A DNA stretch of 37,216 bases. Origin: JBDTNQ01 sp039933635. GTDB lineage: Bacteria; Acidobacteriota; Vicinamibacteria; Vicinamibacterales; SCN-69-37. Of this stretch, positions 1-7,252 are shown in pieces (positions within the stretch are counted from its first letter, which is position 1; each line of letters starts with the position of its first letter). A model generated the notes under the pieces. The model saw nothing but the letters and a program-made list of their open reading frames with translations, searched no databases and was not told the origin of the DNA. Where the stretch lies: contig JBDTNQ010000031.1 of assembly GCA_039933635.1 (NCBI GenBank), positions 1 to 37,216 of the forward strand. The letters are read 5' to 3'. The position numbers and the translations under genes are program-made.

Positions 1-54
1 GGCTCCACGGAGAGTCGGGCGGGGTTCCGTGGAGAGGCGGGGCAGTCCGTGGAG

Positions 55-76
55 CCCTGGACCTTCAGGTCCAGGG
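55..76 (-). terminator. Hairpin over the stop codon of the DUF2817 gene
   Basis: A perfect 9-bp stem (CCCTGGACC pairing with GGTCCAGGG) with a 4-base loop spans the stop codon of the DUF2817 gene, which lies in the loop. No T-run follows on the minus strand, so it is at best an atypical terminator or an mRNA 3'-end structure. Confidence 0.35.
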
Positions 77-1180
77 CGTGCCGGCGCCCCGTCCAATCAA
101 CTCCATCGCCCGCTGGACGGCGCGGAGCCGCCAGGACGGATCCGCCGGACAGAACGCCTCGCGCAACCGCGCTTTCGATCTGGCGACGACGGGATCCGAC
201 GCATCGGCCCAGTGATGCGCCTGATTCTCGGCGCGCAGGGCCGCGAGCACCCGGGCGCCGCCAAACGTACCGAACTCCGCGAAGGCGAAGAGATAGCGCG
301 GCGCCAGTTCGCGCGACACGCACCACTGTCCGAGGCCGCCACTCGCGGTGTAGGCCTTCGGATCCAGAAGAGGCTCAGAAATCATCGTGTGCCCGAACGT
401 CCGTCTCCACCACGCGCGCAGCTCGTCGGTCATCGGATAGTCCACGATGAGCGTCGCATCGCCACTCTGGCCAAGGCCGGTGTGCAGGTCGAGATGCACG
501 ACCGTCGACGCGCGGCCGATCCACTGCGGAAGTTCACGCGCAAGCAGGCCTTGCAACGGCGGCGGCTCGGCGCCCGCATAGAAAAGACCCTTCGGATGAG
601 ATCTCTGGCCGCTGGCGATGGTCCGCTTGAGCGTTGCCGGGCCAAACCGCAGCGCCGCCGCAACGAGGCGCGGCCCGAACAGGTCCGCGGAAGGTGGGCG
701 ACGCGGGTTCAGCAGTCCGTCAATGCGCCGATAGGCGTCGTCTGGCGGGGACTCCGCCATCCCGGACCAGCGAAACGCCCGGTTCAGGTCGACGTTCCGC
801 GCATCGCAGCGCCGGGACCACGCGAAGCCGTATGGATTCAGCGCATGGACGAAGACGCAACGCAGATTCCGGCCCCAGGTGCGATCGGTCACGAGCTTCC
901 CAAGCGCCGCGAGCTGTACGGCCGATCCGAAGTGGCCCTCGACGCCGTGGAGGCCGCTCGAGAGGATCAGTGTTGGACGATCCGCGCCCGCCGGCTCGGA
1001 TTCCGCGACGTCGACCGTGAGGGGGGTCCCTCCCGGCGCCGTTTCACCCGTTTCGTGAGACACGAGGGACCAGCCGGCCAGGGCGGCGGCTTGTCGAAAT
1101 CGTTCGCGAGCCGTCGCGTAGTCAACGGAGAAGAGACGAAGCAGGGACGCGTTGCTGCCGTGCGACGCCCGGTCCCGCAC
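65..1180 (-). CDS. DUF2817 family M14-like zinc metallopeptidase
   Basis: This 371-aa protein is a probable zinc carboxypeptidase- or deacylase-like enzyme of the DUF2817 branch of the M14 fold; the substrate is unknown. Visible M14-type elements are the HxxE pair in SGLHGVEG (H78, E81), an ARNVDLNRAF segment resembling the substrate-binding Asn-Arg pair, the third metal-ligand histidine in LDLHTG (H233), and a late glutamate in AFAEFGT (E302) that fits the catalytic Glu. The frame is open back to 1423, but that part runs over the upstream HD gene and reads as arginine-rich out-of-frame sequence. I therefore use the GTG at 1180, three bases after the HD stop codon. No signal peptide is seen, so it is likely cytoplasmic. 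It is the last gene of the minus-strand run. Confidence 0.8.
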   Translation of the reverse strand: MRDRASHGSNASLLRLFSVDYATARERFRQAAALAGWSLVSHETGETAPGGTPLTVDVAESEPAGADRPTLILSSGLHGVEGHFGSAVQLAALGKLVTDRTWGRNLRCVFVHALNPYGFAWSRRCDARNVDLNRAFRWSGMAESPPDDAYRRIDGLLNPRRPPSADLFGPRLVAAALRFGPATLKRTIASGQRSHPKGLFYAGAEPPPLQGLLARELPQWIGRASTVVHLDLHTGLGQSGDATLIVDYPMTDELRAWWRRTFGHTMISEPLLDPKAYTASGGLGQWCVSRELAPRYLFAFAEFGTFGGARVLAALRAENQAHHWADASDPVVARSKARLREAFCPADPSWRLRAVQRAMELIGRGAGTPWT

Positions 1181-1182
1181 GA

Positions 1183-1860
1183 TCAGCCCCGGTCGGCCCA
1201 GGCGAGTTCGTGGGAAAGTTCGTCGAGAAACCGACGAAGCACCGCCGTGCGGCGGTCCGCCTCCGCGCGGCCCGCCGTCGTTTGGAACAGGTCGGACAAA
1301 TGCAGCAGCTTCGTGTAGAAGTGATCGACGGTCGCGGCCAGATCGTCCGGTTCGCGCCGTTCGCAGAATGGATCCGAGGAAATGTACAGCGGCCGGCCCA
1401 GCTCTCCACCGAGCATGAGGCACCTCGCCAGACCAATGGCGCCAAGCGCATCGAGCCGATCCGCATCCTGCAGCACACGCGCTTCGAGCGATTCCGGCGC
1501 GATGCCGGCGCTGAAGCTATGGGCCTCGATGGCGTGGGCGATCTCACCGAATGGCAGATCGTCATAGCCCCAGCTCGAGAGAAGGCGCGTCGCCTCTTCC
1601 GCCGCGAGCGCTGATGCTCGCGGCCGATCAGGACTGTTCTTCGGCACCGCGACGCAATCGTGCAGCCACGCGGCCGGAATCACGACCCGCTCGTCCGCCT
1701 GCTCGGCACGGGCCAGCGCCTTCGCGTTCGCCACCACGCGCTGGATGTGATCCAGATCGTGGGCGACGTCACCCTCGAGAGACGTCAGGTACTCGATGCA
1801 TTCGCGCTCGAGCCGGCCGAGCGTTTCGTCGCCGCTCATCGACGGGACACCAACAGTCAT
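1183..1860 (-). CDS. HD domain metal-dependent phosphohydrolase
   Basis: A 225-aa HD-superfamily hydrolase resembling the small stand-alone HD proteins of the E. coli YedJ type. The metal-binding residues are visible in order: H38 (DLDHIQRV), the H67-D68 doublet (WLHDCV), the AIEAHS segment near 111-115, and D134 in QDADRLDALGA. These proteins cleave phosphate esters or anhydrides; the substrate cannot be read from sequence. The ATG at 1860 is preceded by a strong GGAGG Shine-Dalgarno sequence and overlaps the stop of the metallo-beta-lactamase gene by 4 bp (ATGA). The two are therefore probably translationally coupled. The DUF2817 gene starts right after its stop. Confidence 0.85.
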   Translation of the reverse strand: MTVGVPSMSGDETLGRLERECIEYLTSLEGDVAHDLDHIQRVVANAKALARAEQADERVVIPAAWLHDCVAVPKNSPDRPRASALAAEEATRLLSSWGYDDLPFGEIAHAIEAHSFSAGIAPESLEARVLQDADRLDALGAIGLARCLMLGGELGRPLYISSDPFCERREPDDLAATVDHFYTKLLHLSDLFQTTAGRAEADRRTAVLRRFLDELSHELAWADRG

Positions 1861-2753
1861 CGCTCCTCCGCCACGCGTCGATCGAGCGATCGCAACGCAC
1901 TGGCTGCGTAAACGCGACACGCCTGCGCATCGATGAACGGGTTGGCCGCCCCGCCCGCGGCGCGAGCCTGAAGCTTGCGGTCCATGCCCGAGAACTCCGG
2001 ATGGACGGAGAGCAGCACGTCGCACGGCAGGTCCGCCACAGTCGCAATACTCTTGCGGAAGGCGTCGACGAGCCTGGGATGCGACGCATCTCCGTTGAAT
2101 CGGAAGCCCGGCGCCGACACCGAGTTCAGGCTGTCGGCGTAGACGACGTCCAGACACCGCGTGCCTTCGCACGACTTCCACGTCCACGTGGTGCTGCCTG
2201 GCGTGTGACCGGGCGTCAGGTGCGCGGTCAGCGCGATCGGTCCGACACGCAGCACCTCGCCGTCCTTCACGACGCGCACATGACTGACTCTCGGAAATCC
2301 ATTCACCGCGCGGCCGAACGCATACTGCGGATCATCCGGAGTCGGCTCGCCCGCCTCGAGCGCGCGCGCGCCCGACGGGCTGGCCGCGACCTCCGCTCCA
2401 CTCGCGCGCTGCATGGCCGCAATGCCCCCGCCGTGATCGAAGTGCGCGTGGGAATTGACGATGAGTTTGACGTCCTGTGTTCTGAAACCCAGCGCGCGAA
2501 TGTGCGCGTCGATTGCGGGCGCCGATTGCGGTAACCCGGCATCCAGCAGGACGTGCCCGGCGTCCGATGTGACGAGCACGGTGCTCAGACCGGCAACCCC
2601 GACGTAGTACGTGTTGCCGAAGACCCTGAACGGCTCGCGCGGTGCATTCCAGCCGTCACAGGACGAACAGCGTATCGGCGGATCGGCCTTGAATTGCGCC
2701 GCCACTCCAGCGACAGCGAGAACGGACAGCAGTCCTGCAACGAGACTCTTCAC
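1857..2753 (-). CDS. Subclass B3 metallo-beta-lactamase
   Basis: A 298-aa exported metallo-beta-lactamase-fold enzyme. Residues 1-20 form a signal peptide ending in AVAGVAAQ. The zinc site is complete: HAHFDHGGG gives H102, H104, D106 and H107, followed by H183 in TPGHTPGSTTW and H251 in SVHPEF. The H-A-H-x-D-H pattern with a TPGHTPGST motif and the third histidine about 68 residues later fits subclass B3 (L1, FEZ, GOB relatives). It should hydrolyse beta-lactams in the periplasm, though B3-like proteins with weak or other hydrolase activity exist. The start is the GTG at 2753, preceded by GGGAGAGG; an upstream in-frame extension lacks homologous character. It follows a small exported protein by 13 bp and overlaps the HD gene by 4 bp. 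Confidence 0.88.
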   Translation of the reverse strand: MKSLVAGLLSVLAVAGVAAQFKADPPIRCSSCDGWNAPREPFRVFGNTYYVGVAGLSTVLVTSDAGHVLLDAGLPQSAPAIDAHIRALGFRTQDVKLIVNSHAHFDHGGGIAAMQRASGAEVAASPSGARALEAGEPTPDDPQYAFGRAVNGFPRVSHVRVVKDGEVLRVGPIALTAHLTPGHTPGSTTWTWKSCEGTRCLDVVYADSLNSVSAPGFRFNGDASHPRLVDAFRKSIATVADLPCDVLLSVHPEFSGMDRKLQARAAGGAANPFIDAQACRVYAASALRSLDRRVAEER

Positions 2754-2766
2754 GCACCTCTCCCGA

Positions 2767-3102
2767 TCAACCGTTGTCTTTCGGCGGCGTGAACGGCGCC
2801 GGTCCGCCCTTCGTCGGTTGCCACACCGTCGCGTTGACGCGCGACAGCGGCTGAGATCCCGACGAGAAACTGACATGCCACATGGCGGCGGACACACCGT
2901 AAATCGAGGCACTGGGCGTCGCCCGGCACTCGCCGGTGCCATTGAAATCAAAGTGCCTGCCACCGAGATCGGCGCTGGCGGCTATCGCCGGAGCTGCCTG
3001 GAACGGCGCATACGCCGATGTGGCACCACTCACCACGCTGACGGCCATGGCGACCTGGGTCACGCCGCTCGACAGTTGTTTCATCCGCTCAACGGTTCGC
3101 AT
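2767..3102 (-). CDS. Small exported protein of unknown function
   Basis: A 111-aa protein with an N-terminal segment (about 8-32) that reads as a signal peptide ending at TSAYA, then a short beta-rich domain with GECR, an ASIYGV motif and aromatic residues, and a proline-rich tail. I do not recognise a named family. The ATG at 3102 has GGAGAG upstream at good spacing; an internal ATG at 3084 is an alternative. It sits 13 bp before the metallo-beta-lactamase start, so the two are probably co-transcribed and both act outside the cytoplasm. Confidence 0.65.
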   Translation of the reverse strand: MRTVERMKQLSSGVTQVAMAVSVVSGATSAYAPFQAAPAIAASADLGGRHFDFNGTGECRATPSASIYGVSAAMWHVSFSSGSQPLSRVNATVWQPTKGGPAPFTPPKDNG

Positions 3103-3138
3103 GGTGGCTCTCCATTATGTCGTCAAGAGGTCGTGGCC

Positions 3139-3774
3139 TCAGGCCTTGACCGCTCGACCCACGGTCAGCCAGCCGTGGGTCCGAGGGGTCCCGGGCACCT
3201 GGAAACTTCGGACGGGATCGAGCGAAAAGCCTGCGCGGACAATCGTGGCCGCCACGGGTCGATCGAGATGGCACCCACACGCGAGGATCTTCTGAAGCGG
3301 GTTGAGTCGACGCTGCCAGCGCGCCACATCGGGATCGTCGGCCAGGCCATGTTCAGCGAACAGCAGTTGGCCGTCCGGCCTGAGGACGCGGCGCACTTCG
3401 GCCAACACCGCGGACGTGTTCGTGACGCTGCACAAGGTCAGGACGCTGGCCACCGTATCGGCGCTGCCATCCGCTAGAGGTAGATGCTCGGCCACGGCAA
3501 GCACCGTGCTCACCGGCGCTCGGAAGGCGGCGATGCGCGGCCGCGCCCGGACCAGCATGCCCTCGTTGGGCTCTACACCAATCACGCGGGTCACGCCGGA
3601 CGGATAGTGCCCGAGGCTGGCGCCGCTGCCGAAACCAATCTCGACGACGAGTCCTCTCGCTGGGGCCAGCGCCTCCTCGCGGAGCGTCTCGAACTCCGGT
3701 CTGACAGCGAATGTGTCATTGATCCACGGAAAGACGCAGCGCTCGTAGAACCCAGACACGCCACGCTGTCTCAT
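3139..3774 (-). CDS. Class I SAM-dependent methyltransferase
   Basis: A 211-aa Rossmann-type methyltransferase. Motif I VVEIGFGSG is at about 43-51, an acidic residue ending strand 2 is in GVEPNEGML, and the motif-IV region reads HLPLADGSADTVASV. The FYERCVFPW opening and a CGCHLDRP segment near the C-terminus resemble METTL7/UbiE-like methyltransferases; the substrate is unknown. I chose the ATG at 3774 because AAGGAT lies upstream and the conserved region begins there. An in-frame ATG at 3876 overlaps the stop of the preceding gene, but the extra 34 residues look non-homologous. The chosen ATG overlaps the stop of a possible 24-codon ORF by 4 bp. Confidence 0.82.
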   Translation of the reverse strand: MRQRGVSGFYERCVFPWINDTFAVRPEFETLREEALAPARGLVVEIGFGSGASLGHYPSGVTRVIGVEPNEGMLVRARPRIAAFRAPVSTVLAVAEHLPLADGSADTVASVLTLCSVTNTSAVLAEVRRVLRPDGQLLFAEHGLADDPDVARWQRRLNPLQKILACGCHLDRPVAATIVRAGFSLDPVRSFQVPGTPRTHGWLTVGRAVKA

Positions 3775-3845
3775 CGCACGATCCTTCCGGGCGATACCGC
3801 CCAGGTGATCCACGCGCCGCAGAGTCCGCACACCAGCATGGCCAC
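3771..3845 (-). CDS. Possible 24-residue membrane peptide
   Basis: A short frame starting at GTG 3845 (or ATG 3839) encodes a hydrophobic peptide with two cysteines and two tryptophans and a basic end (SPGRIVR). It is long enough for one membrane span. Its stop overlaps the methyltransferase ATG by 4 bp (ATGA), as in the other junctions of this cluster. It lies in the same frame as, and 27 bases downstream of, the stop of the methyltransferase-SnoaL gene. It could be a real small protein, a coupling ORF, or the remnant of a longer small protein broken by an indel. No clear Shine-Dalgarno sequence is seen. Confidence 0.35.
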   Translation of the reverse strand: MAMLVCGLCGAWITWAVSPGRIVR

Positions 3846-3872
3846 CCATAGTGATGTCGCGGGCGTCCGCGC

Positions 3873-5087
3873 TCATTGTTCCTCGTCGTCCCGCGGCAGC
3901 GTGTTCCAGATCAGGCGATGCGCCTGCCACGTTCCCCCGGGCGCCCGACGAAAGACACGCAGATATTGTCCGCGCTCTTCGTAAGACAGGCCGGTTTCCT
4001 TGATCACGAAGTCGTGCTGATAGACGCCACGGTCGATGGCGACCGTGCCCGTAACCGTCAACTCGAGCGTCGTGTAGACGAGTGACCGGCGCTCGATCTC
4101 CTCGGCGTTCCGACGCATGACCTCACGAATCATCTCCGCGCATGCCGGTTTGCCTTCAACCATCGGCAGCACCGGCGGCATGAGGACTACATCGTCTGCC
4201 ATCGAGGCCAGGAGCGTGTCGACGTCGTCGTCAATCTCCGCCTGCACCATGCGCTCAGCCAGTGTGCGTAGCGCCTGTTCGTCGGTCTGCGCCTCACGAA
4301 GGAGACGCGCCGGCGTGTAGTCCGGACTGATCGCCGTGACGACCTCAGCCGGGTCGATCTCCGTCCGACGTCCGACCACGCGTGCGTAGCCGAGGTAGCA
4401 TCCTCGATCGGCTTCGAGCGCGGCGATCTCGACCGCGTTGTCCGGCGCAACGAGACGATGCCAGTCGAGCCACCGCTGCCAGCCTTCGGGCATGCTGTCA
4501 GCGACGAGCACATCCACCAGGCCGGTCTTCTGCCAGTGGCGCTGCCACCATTCCGCCGAATGCAGGCACCACAGGTCCTGCGTCCACCAGGCGCGCAGGT
4601 GATCAGGCAGGCCGTCGGTGACCTCGCGCATGACGGCGGCGCCGGCAATTCCCAGGACGCCGCCGGGCTTGAGATACCGCGCCAGGTAGTTCAGGTAGAG
4701 ATCGTCGGTGCCGTAGTAGAAGAAGGAGTCGATGCTGACGATGGCGTCGAAGAAGCCCGGAGTGAACGGCAGCGATCGGGCATCCGCGGCGACGACCGTC
4801 ACACCCGGGTCAGCGCCCGCATCGCGGATGCGCCGGGCGCGATCGTCGGCATCGAACCAAAGGTCCGTCGCCCAGACGTCCACGCCGAACTCGCGATGCA
4901 GGAACACGGACGATGCGCCGCGACCGCACCCAAGGTCGAGCACTCGCATCCCCGGCCGCAGATCCATGGCCGACGTCAACCATTCGGTGAGCCACAGTGA
5001 ATTGGCGCCGCCGCTGACCGTGGCGAGAATCCAGTCCGGGTCGTAGGCAGAGGCGCGCGGAAATTGGGGTGAGACGAGGCTGGTCAT
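3873..5087 (-). CDS. Methyltransferase fused to a SnoaL/DUF4440-like domain
   Basis: A 404-aa two-domain protein. Residues about 1-250 are a class I SAM methyltransferase with motif I VLDLGCGRG at 49-57, an acidic ATDLWFD segment, and FFDAIVSIDSFFYYG as motif IV. From about 268 to the end is an NTF2-like domain (TLAERMVQAEIDDDVDTLLASM, split here by the read, then DVVLMPP and FRRAPGGTWQAHRLIW) of the SnoaL/DUF4440 kind seen in small-molecule isomerases and 'SgcJ'-type proteins. The fusion suggests a cytoplasmic small-molecule modification, but no substrate can be named. The ATG at 5087 overlaps the stop of the 2-TM protein by 4 bp. Confidence 0.82.
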   Translation of the reverse strand: MTSLVSPQFPRASAYDPDWILATVSGGANSLWLTEWLTSAMDLRPGMRVLDLGCGRGASSVFLHREFGVDVWATDLWFDADDRARRIRDAGADPGVTVVAADARSLPFTPGFFDAIVSIDSFFYYGTDDLYLNYLARYLKPGGVLGIAGAAVMREVTDGLPDHLRAWWTQDLWCLHSAEWWQRHWQKTGLVDVLVADSMPEGWQRWLDWHRLVAPDNAVEIAALEADRGCYLGYARVVGRRTEIDPAEVVTAISPDYTPARLLREAQTDEQALRTLAERMVQAEIDDDVDTLLASMADDVVLMPPVLPMVEGKPACAEMIREVMRRNAEEIERRSLVYTTLELTVTGTVAIDRGVYQHDFVIKETGLSYEERGQYLRVFRRAPGGTWQAHRLIWNTLPRDDEEQ

Positions 5088-5299
5088 GCTTTCGACCTAG
5101 TTCGCCCGAATGCCACGAATCCAACGATGAGCGCAACCAGGCCCAGGAGCGGACCGGTGACGAACGCCCCCGTCATCCCGGCTTCGACCGACGCGTCGTG
5201 CGTATTGGATGTGAGGACGCTGACGAGATATCCGCCGCCGAACGCGCCGACAAGGTACCCGATCACGCCCCAGAGCAGGGCCACGAGAACGCGTTTCAC
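5084..5299 (-). CDS. Small two-span membrane protein
   Basis: A 71-aa protein with two hydrophobic segments (about 4-29 and 42-64), both glycine-rich, separated by a short polar stretch (SNTHDASVEAG), with a basic tail. No family is recognised. The start is the GTG at 5299, four bases after the VOC gene stop. Its stop overlaps the next gene's ATG by 4 bp, so it is embedded in the cluster and probably translated in step with the methyltransferase-SnoaL protein. Confidence 0.7.
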   Translation of the reverse strand: MKRVLVALLWGVIGYLVGAFGGGYLVSVLTSNTHDASVEAGMTGAFVTGPLLGLVALIVGFVAFGRTRSKA

Positions 5300-5303
5300 G
5301 AGG

Positions 5304-5705
5304 TCACCCGCGGAGAGGGTGTCCGATCTCCCAATGGTGACCGAACGGATCGACGACGCGGCCCAGGTGCCAGCCGTACTCGTCCTTCATGGGCGTCACG
5401 ACGGTGGCGCCGGCAGCGACCGCTCTCGCGAACAGCGCGTCGGGGCCAGCGACGGTGAGAATCATGCGGACCGTGCCTCCGCCGAGCGAGGGCGGGCTGA
5501 AGTTCCCGTGCGCCGGCGACTCGTCGCTGACCCAGAACTCGCCGTCGTCCACCGCCAGCGTGGCGACCACGCTGCCGTCTGGAGCCTCGACGCGGAACTT
5601 CTCCACCGCGCCGAAGGCCGCTTTGTAGAATTCAACGGCCTTTGCGCCTCCGCGCACAGACAGCAGCGGCGCGATGGATGTGCGAATGGTTGGGTTCGAG
5701 GCCAT
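5304..5705 (-). CDS. VOC family (glyoxalase/PhnB-like) protein
   Basis: A 133-aa vicinal-oxygen-chelate fold protein of the PhnB-like type. The two beta-alpha-beta-beta-beta modules are visible: IAPLLSVRGGAKAVEFYKAAFGA at the start and a second half ending in GWHLGRVVDPFGHHWEIGHP, the typical end of this family. VOC proteins bind metal and act as glyoxalases, dioxygenases or resistance proteins, so the activity stays open. The ATG at 5705 is preferred over the longer frame to 5798, which overlaps the PEGA gene. It follows the PEGA gene by 7 bp. Confidence 0.82.
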   Translation of the reverse strand: MASNPTIRTSIAPLLSVRGGAKAVEFYKAAFGAVEKFRVEAPDGSVVATLAVDDGEFWVSDESPAHGNFSPPSLGGGTVRMILTVAGPDALFARAVAAGATVVTPMKDEYGWHLGRVVDPFGHHWEIGHPLRG

Positions 5706-5712
5706 GAGTTGG

Positions 5713-6477
5713 CTAGCGTCCGCTGACGATCCGCTTCTGAGCCTTGTCGACGTCGCGATGAAACACGAACAGATGATCGGCGTTGCCGCCGGGGTCACCG
5801 AAGTTATACGTGCGGCCCTGCTTCGTCCTCAGCCTGAGGTTCTTGGCGAGGTAATCGACGTCGAACGCCGCGAAGTCCGTGAGTGGTACGGAGAAGCTGT
5901 CCTTGCCGTCGGCCGCCTCGTAGTGCAACCCCGCCGGCGTGGCGCTCAGCACGCCGCGGCAGGAGCCGACGCCATGTTTGTGGACAACATCCAGCTTCGC
6001 GTCGAGCTTCACGTCCTTGAAGGCGACGGAGATCGTGCGCGGGCCTGGGACGACCTCGATGGTGTCGGAATACCCGTCGTATCCAGTGGCCGAGACGTTG
6101 AGCCGGTGGGGTCCGGGTGCGACGTTTGGAATGGTCAGGGGCGCGGTGCCGACGCCGACGCGATCCAGAAGCACCGTCGCATCCGGCACATCGGCTTCAA
6201 CACGCAAGGTGCCCGTCGTGGGCGCGGCCTCGACCGGCTCGGTGGTGACGGGGGCAGGGGCGACGGGTTTCGGGGCCGCGCGCCGCGCGGTTGTCGACGA
6301 GGCCTCGGGCACGGGCTCGGGCGGCGGCACCACAACGGGCTGGGGCGCGGACGCCTCGACGGGTCGCGTTGGAGCGGCCGGCGCCGGTGCCACGGGCGCG
6401 GGTTTCAGAATGAACCATGCACCGGCCGCGACGGCCAGCACGACAAGACCTGAGGTGATGATGACGGGGGCTCGCAC
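5713..6477 (-). CDS. Membrane-anchored PEGA domain protein
   Basis: A 254-aa protein with an N-terminal membrane anchor (about 4-24), a long Pro/Ala-rich linker (about 26-86), and a PEGA domain (about 89-152; GTLRVEADVPDATVLLD, then GTAPLTIPNVAPGPHRL and GYDGYSDTIEV). The rest, about 155-254, is an unnamed domain with a KHGVGSCRGVL segment. PEGA domains are surface beta-domains often found with kinases and secretion proteins. The start is probably the GTG at 6477; no ATG exists nearby and the ribosome site is weak (GGAGA very close). The extracytoplasmic C-terminal domain may respond to ligand, but this is inference. Confidence 0.75.
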   Translation of the reverse strand: MRAPVIITSGLVVLAVAAGAWFILKPAPVAPAPAAPTRPVEASAPQPVVVPPPEPVPEASSTTARRAAPKPVAPAPVTTEPVEAAPTTGTLRVEADVPDATVLLDRVGVGTAPLTIPNVAPGPHRLNVSATGYDGYSDTIEVVPGPRTISVAFKDVKLDAKLDVVHKHGVGSCRGVLSATPAGLHYEAADGKDSFSVPLTDFAAFDVDYLAKNLRLRTKQGRTYNFGDPGGNADHLFVFHRDVDKAQKRIVSGR

Positions 6478-6517
6478 TCTCCGGGCACGATACCACGCGA
6501 TCGCGCGTAAGCGGCCC

Positions 6518-7231
6518 TCAGCCCTGGACGGCCTCCAGGCGATCGATTAACGCAGGCAGCGCTGCGAGATCGGGTATCTCGAAGTATCCCGGCACGTCGG
6601 CGCGCGGCGCCTCGGCGGCCTCGTGCGCCCACGTGAGTGAGTGCGGCACGTAGACGGCGTTCCCACCGAGGGCCAGCACGGGCAGCACGTCCGACCGCAG
6701 CGAGTTGCCGATCATCAGAAAGCGGTCCGGCGAGACGCGATGGCGTTGGAGGATCGCTTCGTACACGCCCGCGCTCTTCTCGCTGACGACCTCGACGTGG
6801 ACGAAATGCGTGCCGAGCCCCGATCGCGTCATTTTCACGTGTTGATCGCGCAGGTCCCCCTTCGTGATGACCATCAGCGGATACCGGCTCGCGAGGGACT
6901 CGATGATCGGAGCCGTGTGCTCGAGCAGCGTCACATCGGCGGCCAGCATGGCTTTTGCGGCGTCGATCATCGCGCGCACCTCCGCGCCGGACACGCGATC
7001 CTCGGTGAGATCGAGGGCGGTCTCGATCATCGACAGCGCAAAAGCCTTGATGCCGTAGCCGAAATGCTGCATGTTCCGCATCTCGGTTTCGTACAGCCGC
7101 GCCGCAATCCACTCGGGCGGATGGAACTTCGACAGTAAGGCCTTGAACTTGCCCTGGGCCTCGATGAACAGGTGCTCGTTCTCCCAGAGGGTGTCGTCGG
7201 CGTCGAAGGCAATCAAATCGAAACGGGCCAT
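6518..7231 (-). CDS. HAD family hydrolase
   Basis: A 237-aa haloacid dehalogenase-superfamily phosphatase-like enzyme. Motif I is FDADDTLW, giving the nucleophile D10 and D12; motif II is in VITKGD; motif III lysine is in VSEKSAGVY; motif IV acidic site is in IGNSLRSDV. A helical cap lies between motifs I and II (about 18-95), which makes it a C1-cap HAD similar to YjjG/phosphoglycolate-phosphatase-like members. The reaction is likely phosphate ester hydrolysis in the cytoplasm. The start is the ATG at 7231. Confidence 0.87.
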   Translation of the reverse strand: MARFDLIAFDADDTLWENEHLFIEAQGKFKALLSKFHPPEWIAARLYETEMRNMQHFGYGIKAFALSMIETALDLTEDRVSGAEVRAMIDAAKAMLAADVTLLEHTAPIIESLASRYPLMVITKGDLRDQHVKMTRSGLGTHFVHVEVVSEKSAGVYEAILQRHRVSPDRFLMIGNSLRSDVLPVLALGGNAVYVPHSLTWAHEAAEAPRADVPGYFEIPDLAALPALIDRLEAVQG

Positions 7232-7252
7232 CTCGGAGTCATTCTGGATCGA

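Noticed and set aside
29..1318. Plus-strand open frame opposite the DUF2817 gene
   Set aside because: Arg-rich shadow frame without motifs; the minus strand carries a complete M14-like catalytic set.
3775..3876. Extending the methyltransferase start to the ATG at 3876
   Set aside because: The extra residues lack family character, and the ATG at 3774 has a ribosome site and starts the conserved region.
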